DNA of 64,000 nucleotides from Combretum micranthum. Taxonomy: Eukaryota > Streptophyta > Magnoliopsida > Myrtales > Combretaceae. Both the position numbers and the translations under genes were made by a program. The stretch is taken from the NCBI GenBank assembly GCA_024138025.1, contig JAMXBD010000975.1, positions 372,001 through 436,000 on the forward strand, read 5' to 3'. The notes under the pieces were generated by a model. The model did not search any database. It was not told where the DNA came from and worked only from the letters and a program-made list of their open reading frames with translations. Positions 25,235-37,335 of the stretch are shown one piece after another (position 1 is the first letter of the stretch; each line of letters opens with the position of its first letter).

Positions 25235-25670
25235 TAATGCACTTGGAGTGTGCAAAACTACAAGGTCATCTTGCACTCGAGACTAAGCTCAAGCTTGAGG
25301 ACAAACATTTTGGGGCAGCATATCAATCAACAGCTGAGATATTGTTGCCTGAAAAGGGGATGGTTGAATTTCTCCATTACTTCTTTGGCACCGGAGGCAT
25401 TAGCCGTAAGGTTTAGGTCCTTGGGCATTGCCTACTTGGTGGTTAGAATTTATTAATTTGACATTATGCTACATAATCTGGTGCAAAATATTCTCCAAGT
25501 TGCTGATGTGCTCTCTGATCTTGCAACGAGTCGAAATCGGGAAAAGGGGACCTAGATTGGAACCCACAGCATCTAGGGATCGCCAAAACTTGAGACCGAG
25601 TTCGTCGGATTGTGTGAGCCAGACTCTTGCACTACGTGTTAGCCCTTAGGTCTTGGTAGTATTGAAGATG
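25235..25670 (+). pseudogene. Unrecognised coding-like patch, probably a gene relic
   Basis: This patch is less AT-rich than its surroundings and reads like protein in two blocks. Block one (about 25240-25410) contains ALETKLKLEDKHFGAAYQST and LLPEKGMVEFLHYFFGTGG and ends in a stop. Block two (about 25455-25550, another frame) reads HNLVQNILQVADVLSDLATS. There is no start codon or splice pattern joining them convincingly. I do not recognise the family. It could be a captured or decayed cellular exon pair, or chance. Confidence 0.3.
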
Positions 25671-26520
25671 GTAAATATTGTGGGTATAATATATAGCAAA
25701 GTTTTTAAAAAGAAAGATAAAGAAAAGAAATAACTTTACGAGCCATTTTCCACATATGTTATTAAAATATTAGTACCTTAATTTGTCGGTGGAGTATTTT
25801 ATATTTGGACCTTAAATTGTATGGTTAACGATAATTGTTAATACGAAGTTAATATAGAATATGTGAATAAATTTTGAAAGTTTTAATTGAATATCAAAAT
25901 TAATTCAATAAATACAAGCAGTTAAATCGAGAAAGTGGTCAAAATTCATGTAAACAATGCAGTATTACTCGTACAAAACTTAGATTAGGACACGTAGCAC
26001 GAAAGTCGCATCCATTTGCCAAAATCATCTTGAGTTGTGATTGCGTGGTTCCACTTCCATTAGATGCCATAGTTTAGGAGAGGGGAAAAAAATGTTTTTA
26101 ATGCGACACTTCTGGTTGACCGGAGAATTTCCAAACCCAACAAGAAGTACCAGACCATATCATTTTAACACATTGGCCAAAAAAAAAAAATTTCATTTTA
26201 ACACAGTGTTTGCAATGTTTTTAAAATAGAAATGAATAGAAACTAGAAGAAAGGAAGGGAGTATAAATAAAATGAATGAAAATGACCTTTTTTTAATTTT
26301 TTATTTGGATTTATAAGAATGAAATGAAATGAAAATGAGAAAAAAAGGTATGAAATCGATTAAAATATCTTTGTTTTATTAATTTTATTTTACTTTATGA
26401 AGGTATTTTTGCCATTTCATTCCTTTTCTCGTTTTTCCATCAATTTCATGCCAATTTTGAGCAGAAAGTTTACACTCCAAAATTTTCATTGATTTCCATC
26501 AACTTCATCTGCTTTAATTT
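25671..26520. other. AT-rich intergenic stretch, nothing recognised
   Basis: Only short low-complexity A/T runs are visible. Open stretches of about 60 codons here have no coding character. Confidence 0.4.
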
Positions 26521-26523
26521 AAG

Positions 26524-26925
26524 ACTGTAAGTATATCAAAACAGCTCAGGAGCTATTAAAATTTAACTCAATGAAAGCTCGAATTCGACTCTTTTAAAAT
26601 CGATTCGAGCTTGAGTTCGAGCTTTAGAATATTCGATTCGATAACCTTACTAGTTTAATCGAGCTTAAAGAATATTAAATCGAGACGAGCCAAGTTCGAG
26701 CTTATTGGGTATTAAATACTATTTATAGTTAAATCAATATTTAAAAGAATAATCAAGCCTAATCGAGCCAGGTTTGAGTTTATAGAGTGTTAAATCAAGT
26801 TGAGTTCGAGTTTAAAAATTAAAACTCAATCGTGTTGAAATTTCAATTCGAGATTTGAGTTTTTTATTACAGTCAAGTTCGAACTTGATATTGTATTGAC
26901 TCGAATCGTTTACCGTCCTACTTTT
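26524..26925. mobile_element. hAT-like element rich in GAGCT(T/C)GA repeats
   Basis: About 400 bp are made of repeated 'cgagcttgagttcgagc' and 'aatcgagc' units, with inverted-like termini: the left reads AAGACTGTAAGTATATC and the right ATCGTTTACCGTCCTA. The ends resemble the TAGGGCTGCAAAC/GTTTGCAGCCCTA type. The boundaries are estimates and no clean 8-bp TSD was found. Confidence 0.45.
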
Positions 26926-29900
26926 ATGAACAATAAAAACTACAAAACACATAAATTGCCTATAATTTCTTTCCTCTTCCTGCCTCTTCAGCCCATATCT
27001 CCAAATCCAAACGCAGTGTAAATTTAAGGGGAAAAAAACAATAATTAATATTAATATGACACGTTTTTAATATGAAGTTCCATCCCACCGTACGCAAGGC
27101 CTGCTATCCAGAAACGTGAGGCAACGGTTTAAAGACGAAGATTTTCCAAGTCACGGTCCAAGCCAGCCACACAACTTCGCACATCATCACCATTACGGAA
27201 AAAGCGAGGACCATTCGTTTTTTAGTGGTAAAGCATGCATTGGATTTTCTATTCCTTATTTATATTTGTATTTATATATATAAATGTATAATTAGTAGTT
27301 ATATTTTATTTATATTTTATTTGTATTTTATTTTTTTTTTATGTTTTCATAAGAATTATCATATATTTTTTCTTTATATGCATTTCTTGACAGATAATTT
27401 ATTAAAAAAAGTTTGAAGAAAGTATCTGTTATCTGTGCAGGATGTAAAACAGACCCTATTCAATGGGTATTATACACAACGTGTAATATATATATAATAT
27501 GTAACTTCTAATTTTTTTTAACATGTGGGTACGTAGGTGATTATTTTAAAAATTATCTATTATATTATTCATATATTAAAAAATTATTGGAAATTAAGCT
27601 AAATGTATATCCATATACCATGTATTACCTACTCAAGTTATTATGGACTTATCAAATAGAATTATAGGACATCGTCAAAATTAGATGGTCCCTGATTAGG
27701 TTTTATCTGGAGTTCAGCCACGGAAATGAATATTTTTCCCACGGAAGAATACAATAATCAATACAGCACAAGCAACAGGAGTTTTGTTTCTTTCAAACCG
27801 TCCGTGTAATTTTGGATTCCAAGGGATCAAGGAACATCAAGATTAATTACGGACAACGGATTAAGAAACCGTCGATCACAAATATTGATTAAGTTCTTTC
27901 TTTTTTTGCCCTTTTAATTTGCATTGCAATAATTTTCCTTATTTATATTTGTGTTGCATTTTCTTTTCTTTTCTTGTTTTTCGTTTATGAACTAAATTTT
28001 CTTGCCTTGGGGTAGTATTTTCATGTTCGATGGATTATCAGTTAATAGTTTTATTATAAGGTGAAATCGGTGTGACGCCACTGGAATACTATCTTGATTA
28101 TTGAATTTTTATTTTAAACTGATATAACTACTTAATTTTTAAAAATATTCCAATTATATCATTTTAATAATGTTTTGATAATAGGACAACAAAAAATGAA
28201 TCATATCATTTAATTATAATGGATTTGCATTGCGAATCCTTTGTCCAGAGTCATGATAATTGATCAAATTCCTTTTTTCTAAACGTTTTGTGGCTAGGTG
28301 TGTTCACACACACAGATATACATATATATATATATATAATTTTGGACTTTTAGAGAAAAATGGAAAAAAAAATTAATATCTTACATATAGGATAATACAT
28401 AGACATCTTATCCGAAAAATGATAAGTGCCATTTAGGGTTTTTATTGTTGTCATATGACCCAAAATTCATCAGAGTGGTCTAATTGGATTTTCTTTGAAA
28501 AGTTCAGTGTTTACCGTAGTTAAAATGAAAAATTTAGGGTCAACATGGTTTCTTTTAAAAGTACAATGACGTTAGATGGATATTACCATTATATTATCTT
28601 TATATTTTAATTGATGGGAAATCACATCAAAACGAATGTTGACTTCATATAGGATATTAATGTTTTAAGTAGATAAGAAAAAAATAATATTATACAAAAG
28701 TAATATAAATAAAGGATCAACCTTTCAAAGGATAAAAAATAGAAGTGCCTGATAAATGAATGAAAAAAAGAAAAAGATTTCTTATTTGCTTCCCATTTAT
28801 GTAACTTAATTCTTTTTCCACCTATTAAAATGTTACTTCATTATTCATACCATTTTGTATAATCATCTTTTAAACCATTTAAAAGAACTTGCAATATCTC
28901 TTTAGTATAATTTTCCATTTAATTAACTATGTACATTAATTATCCTTATACGATATTCAAACAGTCGGCGGTTTCTATGTGAAAATTATGGTCATTGATA
29001 CTATTTATAGAGATGTATAAATTATCTTACTAATTTTTCTATCTTTAAATCTCAATTTTCTTATGGAATGTTAAATTGTTATTGGTCAGTTAATGGGCTT
29101 CGTGAGTTAAAATTGTTATATACTTGAAAGGGAATATGTGGGTTTTTTCAAAAGAAAAAAGAGGGATTATAGGTTAGATATAAAAAAAAAACATAGTAAT
29201 TGGATTTGAGGGTTGAGTTATTAAGGTAATTCAGTGTGGTGACATGCGCGGAATAATGCTTATTAACTAAAATAATTGCATTTGTGAGAATTTTTTTTTC
29301 CCTTTTTCCACATAACTCATAAATACAATTAAGCCATACTTCAAAGCAAAGTTAATTTTTTTAGCAATATTTTAAATACTTGAAAGGAAGTGGCCTAACC
29401 ACCCAAGCAAAGTAATTAGTCTTCATATATGATTAGAACATTAAATGATTTTCCAAAATATTACCCTTTGTAATTCTGGTTGTGTAGTTTGTGGAAAATT
29501 ATATGGTCCTATCATTAATTTTGGCGAGATTTGTCCCATCACCATCCAACCGTCCACACTATTTTATACATCCTTTGTCTCATGGAGTGTTAGTATAATG
29601 AGAGTTAATTATTTTTCAATTAATTAACTTTCTCTATTTATAATATATAAGTTTTAAAGCCTTCCTCCATATTATGTCCTTTTAAATTACCTTTTCAATA
29701 ATAATAAATATTTTGAAAAGGTTATTACTCTCTTGTGTCTTTTCAAATAATTTTTATATAATAATATTCTAAGTATAAGCACTTTTTATTATATTGTAAA
29801 TTAATTTTTTTGGTAAAGTAAATAAATAAACTTACTCTTTAATAAATATAACCATTTCGTATCATAGTATTATATTATCATGTAAACCATTTAAAACTGA

Positions 29901-31600
29901 AAAGAAAAAAAAAATCAGAAATTAATAACCATGTGAAAAACTTTTCATATAGCCACTATAATTTTTCATTTCAACCATTTTAATAATATTGCTTTTTCAA
30001 AGATTCCCAATATTTGTTGCATAGTATCATACTTTTTTGCTTCAACAATGTTAAAATTACTATCTCTTGAAAATTTTCTAATAGTTGTTGCACTTCATAA
30101 ACAAGCTTTAGTGACTTTTTAACTAACAATATAAAAGAACTTAAATGTTAAGCCATTTACTTATGATTTTCAATGGGGAAAAAAGTTTGCTTTCATGGAA
30201 AACTCCCAAAGAATTCGCACAAGAAACTCTTTCTCTAGATGCGTCTTCTCCCTCCCTCTCTTTTATCATTGTCTTCTTCTAATTAAATAAAACCAAATGC
30301 TTTCTAAAGGCTTACTCCCCATTTATTATCGACAATTTAATTTGTAAGATCTCATTCATTGGCTTTGCATCTAATAAAAAAATTAGTATATTAACTACCA
30401 TTTTATAATTTTTCCCTCTTATTTTAGTGGGTATTAGAAAAGAAAATCATGTGACGAGTGCCGCCCACCCCCCCCAACCCCCCCCCCCCCCCCACAACAA
30501 CAAAACCCGAAAAGGAAAGAAAGGAAGTCGTGTGATGTTTTGTGTGAATTGAATCATTCGCAAATGGTTGGAGTTGTTCAACGTAGATCCATGTTAGTGC
30601 ATTTTACTTTTTAGTAACTCTTTTAGTTTTTAAAGTTTAAGTTAATTGTGTCATACAGATATTACGGCAAATGAGGTTATTAAGGTTTTCTTTTTCTTTT
30701 TTCCTGAAATTTATGTAATGTCTTCTTATTACTTTTCTAAAACTGAAGATAATCAATCTATTCTCTTTTCTTCATTACCTTTAAACAAAATTTAAAAAAC
30801 GCTCCATTATTTATTTAAATTATAATTATTTTAACAAATGAAAGCAACAATGTATCAACAACAAAAAGCTAGTACGAGTTATAAATATAATTTTCCATAA
30901 GGATTAGCATAAAAGAAAACAAATAAATTCTTTTCTTGGTAAGAAAATCAATAAAATAATTATAATAAATAATAATTTTTTTGTTAACATACCATTTTCA
31001 CATTACAATTATTTAAATAATAGCACCTCTTTGTTGTAAACTTTTGGTAACGTAACTATTGGTTATTATCTCTAAAAAGTCACCATTTGTTTTAAAAAAT
31101 AATATCAAAAAGATACATTATCATGAATTAATATAGAAAAGTAACCTTAAATATATATGTATATATAAATACACATGATGCATTTTGTTTCATATCAAAG
31201 TTTACAATCAATGGTGGTTATAATTACAAAATGATATCACTGTATAGGCACTGTTAAAAGAAAAGGTACATCAACTTTTAAAATCAATTGTGGCTTTTCA
31301 GAAAATAATGTTAATAAAAAAAAAGAGGCACTATTAAAAGGAAAAAAAAAAGAAAAAAAAAAGTACCAAAGAGTAGTTACTAAAAGTTGACACAAAAAAT
31401 CATGCCTTATATTTGTATTTTGTTTTCCTTTATTATTTTAGTTGATGAAAGTATCTTCGTCGTTGAAAAATACGAAAAGACGTCATTAATTAATATGAAA
31501 TATTTAAATAACTTTACATTTTCATTATTTTTAAAGTAATAGAGCAATGGGCTTGTACCTAATTTAGACAATAATTCGATGCCCAACTAAAGGTAGAGCT
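26926..31600. other. 4.7 kb AT-rich gene-free stretch
   Basis: No coding exon, RNA gene or bounded element could be supported. It contains TA-dinucleotide runs (for example 28322-28338), many A/T homopolymers, and the C-runs at 30468-30493. Open stretches at 27225 and 29445 are short, low-complexity and not credible as genes. Confidence 0.45.
30468..30493. repeat. Two adjacent poly-C runs (C8 and C16)
   Basis: C8 at 30468-30475, AA, then C16 at 30478-30493, preceded by GCCGCCCA. This is strongly out of character for the surrounding AT-rich DNA. The G-rich complement could in principle form a quadruplex. Confidence 0.8.
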
Positions 31601-31627
31601 TATATAATTGGTAACTAGTATAGAATT

Positions 31628-31834
31628 TTATTCAGACCCTCCACGGGGATTACAAAAATAACCGGATTTCATCCATGGTGATTTATTATGACTTTCAGGA
31701 GTGCAATTTACAGGATTATCGTCGATACACAGTAACCATTGAATGGCTACTAGTACCATAGCGATTGTTGTTATTCCTCCCATTGTCCAGACAACGGAGC
31801 TAAAAAGTCCCGATGCCAAATTTTTGTTCAGCAT
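31628..31834 (-). CDS. Putative small membrane-anchored or secreted protein, 68 aa, unrecognised
   Basis: A 68-codon ORF whose base composition is much less AT-biased than the flanks. It begins MLNKNLASGLFSSVVWTMGG, continues with a hydrophobic segment to about residue 36 (TTIAMVLVAIQWLLC), then a hydrophilic tail with cysteines near residues 36, 44 and 61 that ends NPRGGSE. A signal-anchor or signal peptide is plausible. A TATTTATA (minus-strand TATAAATA) lies at 31883-31890, about 50 bp before the ATG, which would leave a very short leader. I do not know the family. It could be a real small peptide gene, a relic exon, or chance. Confidence 0.3.
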   Translation of the reverse strand: MLNKNLASGLFSSVVWTMGGITTIAMVLVAIQWLLCIDDNPVNCTPESHNKSPWMKSGYFCNPRGGSE

Positions 31835-31882
31835 CTCAATATTTTAGTTATTTCTATTTTTTATCATGTTTTATGCTATCTT

Positions 31883-31890
31883 TATTTATA
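31883..31890 (-). promoter_or_regulatory. Possible TATA box of the small ORF
   Basis: Minus-strand TATAAATA about 50 bp upstream of the ATG at 31834. Such motifs are frequent in AT-rich DNA, so support is weak. Confidence 0.25.
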
Positions 31891-32250
31891 CCCTATATCT
31901 ATATAAGACTTTTATATAATTACATTAATGCCAAAGGCATCTCATCTCTAAAGGCATATAAACTTTTACACTTTGATCATCCTTAATCACGATTTGAGCA
32001 ATTTTCTCCTTGACTCAATCGATCTTTTCAGATTGTGGCCGGTGAGCGATCCCTATATTCCAACTTATGCATTGTATCAATTGAAGTTAGAGTAGTTCGA
32101 TTTTACTTTTGGTGCTTTATATTTACAAGTGGATGATCCGTATCTCAATTTTATCATAAAAAAAGAAAAAACCCATAAGTCATAAAACCCTAAAAATCCC
32201 AAAAATATTCTGTTAGTTAGTGATTATACACTTTATGGACATACCATTTT

Positions 32251-32480
32251 GTATGTTTGGATAGCTTTTAGTCGGCAAATACAGAAATTTTTTCAAACTT
32301 TTTTCTGACTAGTTATTTATCAATAAATAGATACAGACAAAAAAAGTTTACAGTTCTCATTAAAAGATCAAATAGATTAAATATAGATAAAAAATATATA
32401 TTGCAAATTAGACACATTTACACATATCTTTTTGATACAGATAAAGATACAGATGAAAAACGGACAATCCAAACAAGTAC
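32251..32480. mobile_element. Tourist-like MITE, related to the one at 55687
   Basis: About 230 bp bounded by GTATGTTTGGATAG on the left and, as complement of the right end, GTACTTGTTTGGATTG. The inside shares 'aatagataca' and 'gatacagataaag' type runs and a terminal 'aaaacggacaatccaaac' with the element at 55687-55900 ('aaaacagaccatccaaat'). The TSD is unclear. Confidence 0.45.
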
Positions 32481-32744
32481 TTTTCTTATTTTGGCAATTG
32501 TACTTTATAGTATGAGATATTAATAAAAGAGTATTACTCTTCTTTTTAATAAGGGTTAATATCATAAATGGTATATAAACTTTGATGAAAATTTAAGTAC
32601 ATAAATTTTAAAATTTATCAATTTAGTACTTAAAAAAACATTTCATACATATCAATAGTATCATTTTCAAGACTTTTTAGGTATGAAATTGATCAATTTT
32701 AAAATTTTTTAAGTTATTATTAATAACTTTTAAAATTAAGATAT

Positions 32745-32775
<31 letters not shown>

Positions 32776-33240
32776 CAAATTTAAAGTATAAGTAGTTAAT
32801 TATACATTTTTTTAGATATTATTCGTCCTCTTTATCACATTTTTATAATTGTGCCTTATATGTTTCTTTCTTGCTTATGGTTCGCTTTATTTTTTTTATT
32901 AGTGGGAAATATTATAGCACTTGTTCAACCGACCATGTGAAAACTATTTGGATGGACTGAAGATTGGAGACATGTTGACTCAATTATCTATCCTACAAGC
33001 AAACAATTAAGTACTTTTTGGGAAACGCCGCCTAAAAGGAAACCATAAATTTCCACTGTCTCTGCCGGCCTAGCTATATGGCATTGTGTTTCACTATGTT
33101 AGGAGTTTTTTTTTTTTTTTTAACATAAAAAAAAGACATTAGCAGTGGTGTGAAACGAGATGGGTCCACTTTGGACATGCGACAATCAACGATGTGGATA
33201 ATATATTATCGTACACATGCAACTGATCGATGTTTGAAAT

Positions 33241-33914
33241 GAAAGCTGGAAACGAGCCGAGTTCAGCTTTTAAAGACTTAAGTGTAGTTCGTTTAAGATT
33301 TAGTAAGTTTGAGCTCGAGTTAATCTTTTCATTTTCTTGAAATTTAAGCTCGAGCTCAGTTTATTTAGTTAAACGAGTCTAAATTTAAGCATGAAATTGG
33401 TTAATTTATGAAACGAGCTAGAACTGAGTTGAGTTTTTTATTGAGCTTGATGAGTTTTTATCAAGCTTGAAATTTAAATTTAAGCTCAACTCATTTAGAT
33501 AACCTGTTTTCTATTTTTTTTTTAAACCTAAAATATAATATATATATATATATAAGTATTGCTATAATATATATACATTACTATTAAATAAAAATTAGTT
33601 TTTATTATTTTTATTATGTAGTTATAGATAATAGTTCATGCATAAAAAAAATTTATAAATCTGTTAATAAACTTATTAACAATCCTATTAACAAGCTCAG
33701 TTACAAGTCTATTCACGAGCCTAAACGAGTTTGTTTAAGAGTCAGCTCGTAAGTATGAATCAAAGCTAGAGTTCGACTCGTTTAGATAAACGAGCTTCAC
33801 TTTAAGTTTAGACTCGGCTCATTTACTAGTCAAGTTCAAGTCAAGCCGAGTCTAAAACGAGTAGAGCCCTAGTAGCTTGCTTATCTCGCGAATTACTTAG
33901 TTTGTTTGCAGCCC
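33241..33914. mobile_element. hAT-like element with GAGCTCGAG repeats, next to the Nudix promoter
   Basis: About 670 bp with a left end AAAGCTGGAAACGAGCC and a right end GTTTGCAGCCCC, imperfect inverted termini. In between lie many copies of 'gagctcgagtt', 'aaacgag' and 'aagctcg' and a TA-rich core (33535-33575). The flanks only loosely match (TTGAAATG against ATATGAAA), so the 8-bp TSD is degraded or misplaced. Its right end is about 31 bp upstream of the TATA box of the Nudix gene. Confidence 0.5.
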
Positions 33915-33945
33915 CATATGAAACACATGATTGTGAAGCCATCTA

Positions 33946-33955
33946 CTATAAATAG
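33946..33955 (+). promoter_or_regulatory. TATA box of the NUDT3-like gene
   Basis: CTATAAATAG lies 106-115 bp upstream of the ATG at 34061, in a less AT-rich context. Transcription would be expected to start around 33980, giving a leader of roughly 80 nt that includes a C-rich stretch. Confidence 0.65.
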
Positions 33956-34060
33956 AAGCCGAACTGGAGCTTGAGGATACCCAGTACCCACTAACCACAA
34001 TAAGTTACTCCCATCTCTTGATCAAGGTTTTTTTCTGTAAGAAAATTTCAGAATAAGAAT

Positions 34061-36624
34061 ATGGGAGAGGAAGAATACCTGGATGTTCTGACCAAAACCG
34101 GCGAGAAGACCGGCATTTCTAAGCCCAGGCAATCATTTTCACTCGACTTGTGCATTTTTGCTTAATGAAAAAATGTTCTTATGATTTTTTTTTTCCCCCT
34201 TAAACATTTGTTATCATCAAATGTTAGAAGTTGTTTATTATTTTTGTAGTAACTTAAGAGATACTAAGTTATCAGTCAATAACAATAATAATGTAGATAA
34301 TTTTCATTTTTAAGAAATACGTTTTGGGGGAACAAAAACAAGTATATATGATAAGAGAAAATGGAACTTTTAGTTTTTGCTTGTTACGCTGATTATATTA
34401 TGTTAAGATTAATGGGTGTGTGATGCATGCAGGAGCCGAGTTCATGCGGATGGAGACTATCACAGAGGAGTTGTGTTTTAATACGCAGAGAATACAGGAG
34501 AATTGCTTCTTCAGAAGCGAGCCGACTGCAAGGATTCATGGCCCGGCAAATGGGATATATCTTGTGGTGGTCACATCTCCGCCGGCGATTCCTCTCTTGC
34601 CACTGCCCAGTATACTCATTTCTCTCCGCTTTTCCTCCTATCCACTCATTTTTTTTTTTTTTTGGCCACTCCTATCCACTCATTTGAGACAGCTCATTTT
34701 AGTATCGTTTTGGTAATGATTAATATGACACCAGAAAAAATTTATAGCACCTTAGACAAGGGGTCTTAAATATTCACGTGATATATTAAAACCGATAAAA
34801 CTTTAATATACATAACGTAGGAAAAGTACGAAGGATAATTATTTTAAAAATATCTCTTTTTCTTTTGTTTAATCATTCTTATAAAAAATTTATTAATTTT
34901 TTATAAGATTATATCTTTATGCAGGATATGGCTTTCTTTTTTTTTTTTTTTTTTCCTTGATTCATAGTATCCCTAGCTACCATTGATGGCCCAAATTGGA
35001 GAGCGTCCTACCAACTAAGTTGTATCCTATACAATGTGTTTATGTATATTATATGCATTGTTTGAATAATTTGTTTTACACAAGCTAATACCTGTTATTT
35101 ATTTTCTCTTCCCTCAGGAGGGAACTTCAGGAGGAGTTAGGCATCACCCTTCCAAAGGATGCATTTGAATTGATTTTTGTTTTTCTTCAAGAGAGGTTAG
35201 TTTCTTACATTTCAATAATTGAGTTAATTATGCATCTGCTTTGTAATTGAGATAAGCATTAGAGAGGTGTTATTAGAACTTTTGAATTTTAATAATTTAG
35301 TATGTATATTTTATTTTTGTGTGATCTAGTGTTTAATTTGTAAGTTGAAAAAAGTGATGTGGTTAATTTAAAAGTAATAGACCTTAATTTTTATTTGTGT
35401 ATTTTTGTAATATGTAATAACCTATAAAATAAAATAAAATGTAATATCTATTACTTTTCAATTAAAGGAGATACTTCTTTATAACTTTCACAAAAAAAAA
35501 AAAAATCTAGAAACCAAATTACATAAAAAAAAAAGAAAAATAGTATAAATACTAGATTGCTAAATTTCTAAAATTTTAGACATTTTTATACTATTTATCC
35601 TTGTCTAAAATAACTAGCTCTTATATGGCATAGAAAAACTAACCCATATATTTTTTTATGCAGTGTCTTAAAAGATGGCACATTCATCAATAATGAATTC
35701 TGCGATGTTTATTTAGTCAAGACACCCGATCCCATTCCTCTTGATGCTTTTACTCTTCAGGTATGTTGTAATTTTCTTTAAAAAACCGAATGATTAACTT
35801 ATAGTTGAGAATTATGTGATTAGTATGTTGAATTGCCCATAAAGAAGTCAAATATTCTAAAAATTTTCTCTCATTGCTTGCTTTGGATAGGAATCTGAAG
35901 TATCTACTGTGAAATACTTGTCCATGGACAAATACAGAAGCTTTCTTGCTAAGCAAGACCCAGAGTATATCCCCTATGATGTCAATGGACCGTGCAGCCG
36001 ATTCTTCAACATTATTGAGAAAAGGTTCGTACATTTCAGACTAACAAAGCTTTTTTTTTTTTTCCCGTAGAATACTGTGATGTATTTAGTTGAATGGAGT
36101 GTAAATTCTAACAAAAAACAAAGAAAAAGAAATTATATTCTAGCCAGAGAAATTATTGTTCGTTTCTTTCTTGTTTTATATTATTCCAGTGAATTCAAGG
36201 CAGCATTTGTAGAGTAGTTATAGCATCACTTAATCTGATAGTAGTTTGGATATTCCAAATCAAATAGAAATACAATAAAAAAGCAAGCCCCCGAGCGCTT
36301 AGTTGATCCATTACACCAACTTTCAAATTTTTTTTAAAGTCGATAATTATCTCATTGTAATTAATTAAATATATTTTTAATTAATATTAAAAATTTAAAG
36401 AGGTGCAGAAAATAAAAGAAAAAGACCCATAAAATACAAAAATAAAATAAAATAAAATGCAGTTAAAATTGCAAGGGCCATTATCAGCCATGCGCTACCC
36501 TTGGGTACCCTACAGTAGCCATTTATTTTTGTGGGTCACAATTCAAAACTTCTATAGAGATATATAAATAAAAGAAAATGTTGATATTAAATATATATTT
36601 ATAAATAAAAGAAAATTTTAATAC

Positions 36625-36660
<36 letters not shown>

Positions 36661-37335
36661 AAAGAAAATGTAAATAGTAGTAAAAAAGAAGATGATGATG
36701 ATAAAAGCTAAGCCTGATGAGGTGAAAAGGCCCCTTGCGACGGAAGCACGGTCACACCTTGCCCTTGGTTGGCATTAGTAACCTTTATGATTTCAATTAT
36801 TAGTTAATAATTAATTATGCTCAATAAATTGCCATGTTAATATTAACCTCACAACATCAACTAAAAGTTTAAAAAAAAAAAAAAAAGAAGAAGAAAAAGT
36901 TGTTGGTCCATGCCTAATTTAAAAGTAAGTGATATTTTTAAAAAAGGATAGAATTCATACAATTTTGCATTAATTTTTTTGAGTGATGGAATGTGCAATT
37001 TACACATAAAGTTTTTTTTTCCTCATCAATCCTTTAAAACAATATTCATACGTATCAGCAATTCTATTAGTGCTGTTGACTCGAGATCATTTTTGGGAAA
37101 AAAAAAAAAATGGGAGAATTATGGCTTTAATTTTTAAATCTATTAAGGAATTTTGTCAATTAGTGCGGCACCGATGAGATTAAAAATTTTCAGAAAATGT
37201 GTTCTCATCTTTAACATCTAATTCCTCTAAATTTGCTTATTAAGGTACAAGAAGAAATCCATGGAACGCAGATCGGTGCGGCGGAAGAAAATCCAGCATT
37301 TTGCACCTGTCACCGCCCTTGATGCGGAGGTGTAG
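34061..37335 (+). pseudogene. NUDT3-like: NUDT3-like Nudix hydrolase, six exons, in-frame stop and missing C-terminal domain
   Basis: Exons: 34061-34128, 34433-34609, 35118-35195, 35664-35760, 35891-36024, 37245-37335; together 645 nt, in frame at every junction. The protein starts MGEEEYLDVLTKTGEKTG. Its Nudix box runs from GHISAGD (exon 2) across intron 2 into RELQEELGI (exon 3), with the metal-binding E residues of REL.EE present and D at the first acidic position. PYDVNGPCSRFFNII follows in exon 5. Plant NUDT3 proteins carry this Nudix domain before a long dipeptidyl-peptidase III-like part (family knowledge). Here the reading ends at TAG 37333-37335, soon after FAPVTALDAEV, and no such part was found downstream. 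Intron 1 begins GC (AG|GCAATC) and ends AG; a GT at 34150 would instead add seven codons in frame. Codon 39 is TAA (34479-34481), with family-like sequence in the same frame on both sides, and one codon seems missing just before it. It is either a pseudogene or an assembly error at that site. Confidence 0.85.
34129..34130 (+). other. GC splice donor of intron 1 (non-canonical)
   Basis: The family reading KPR|..VH.DGDYH joins only if intron 1 (34129-34432, 304 bp) starts GC within AG|GCAATC. GC-AG introns are a known minor class in plants. The other four introns start GT and end AG (34610-35117, 35196-35663, 35761-35890, 36025-37244). Confidence 0.6.

Noticed and set aside
34150..34151. GT donor at 34150 as alternative end of exon 1
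   Set aside because: It keeps the frame but adds seven residues not expected from the family, and the donor context (TT|GTGCAT) is weak. It stays possible but less likely than the GC donor at 34129.
34470..34488. A 19-nt GT...AG stretch that would remove the in-frame TAA if treated as an intron
   Set aside because: Far too short for a plant intron, and 19 is not divisible by 3, so the frame after it would be lost.
35750..36034. 94-codon minus-strand ORF
   Set aside because: Antisense shadow of Nudix exon 5.
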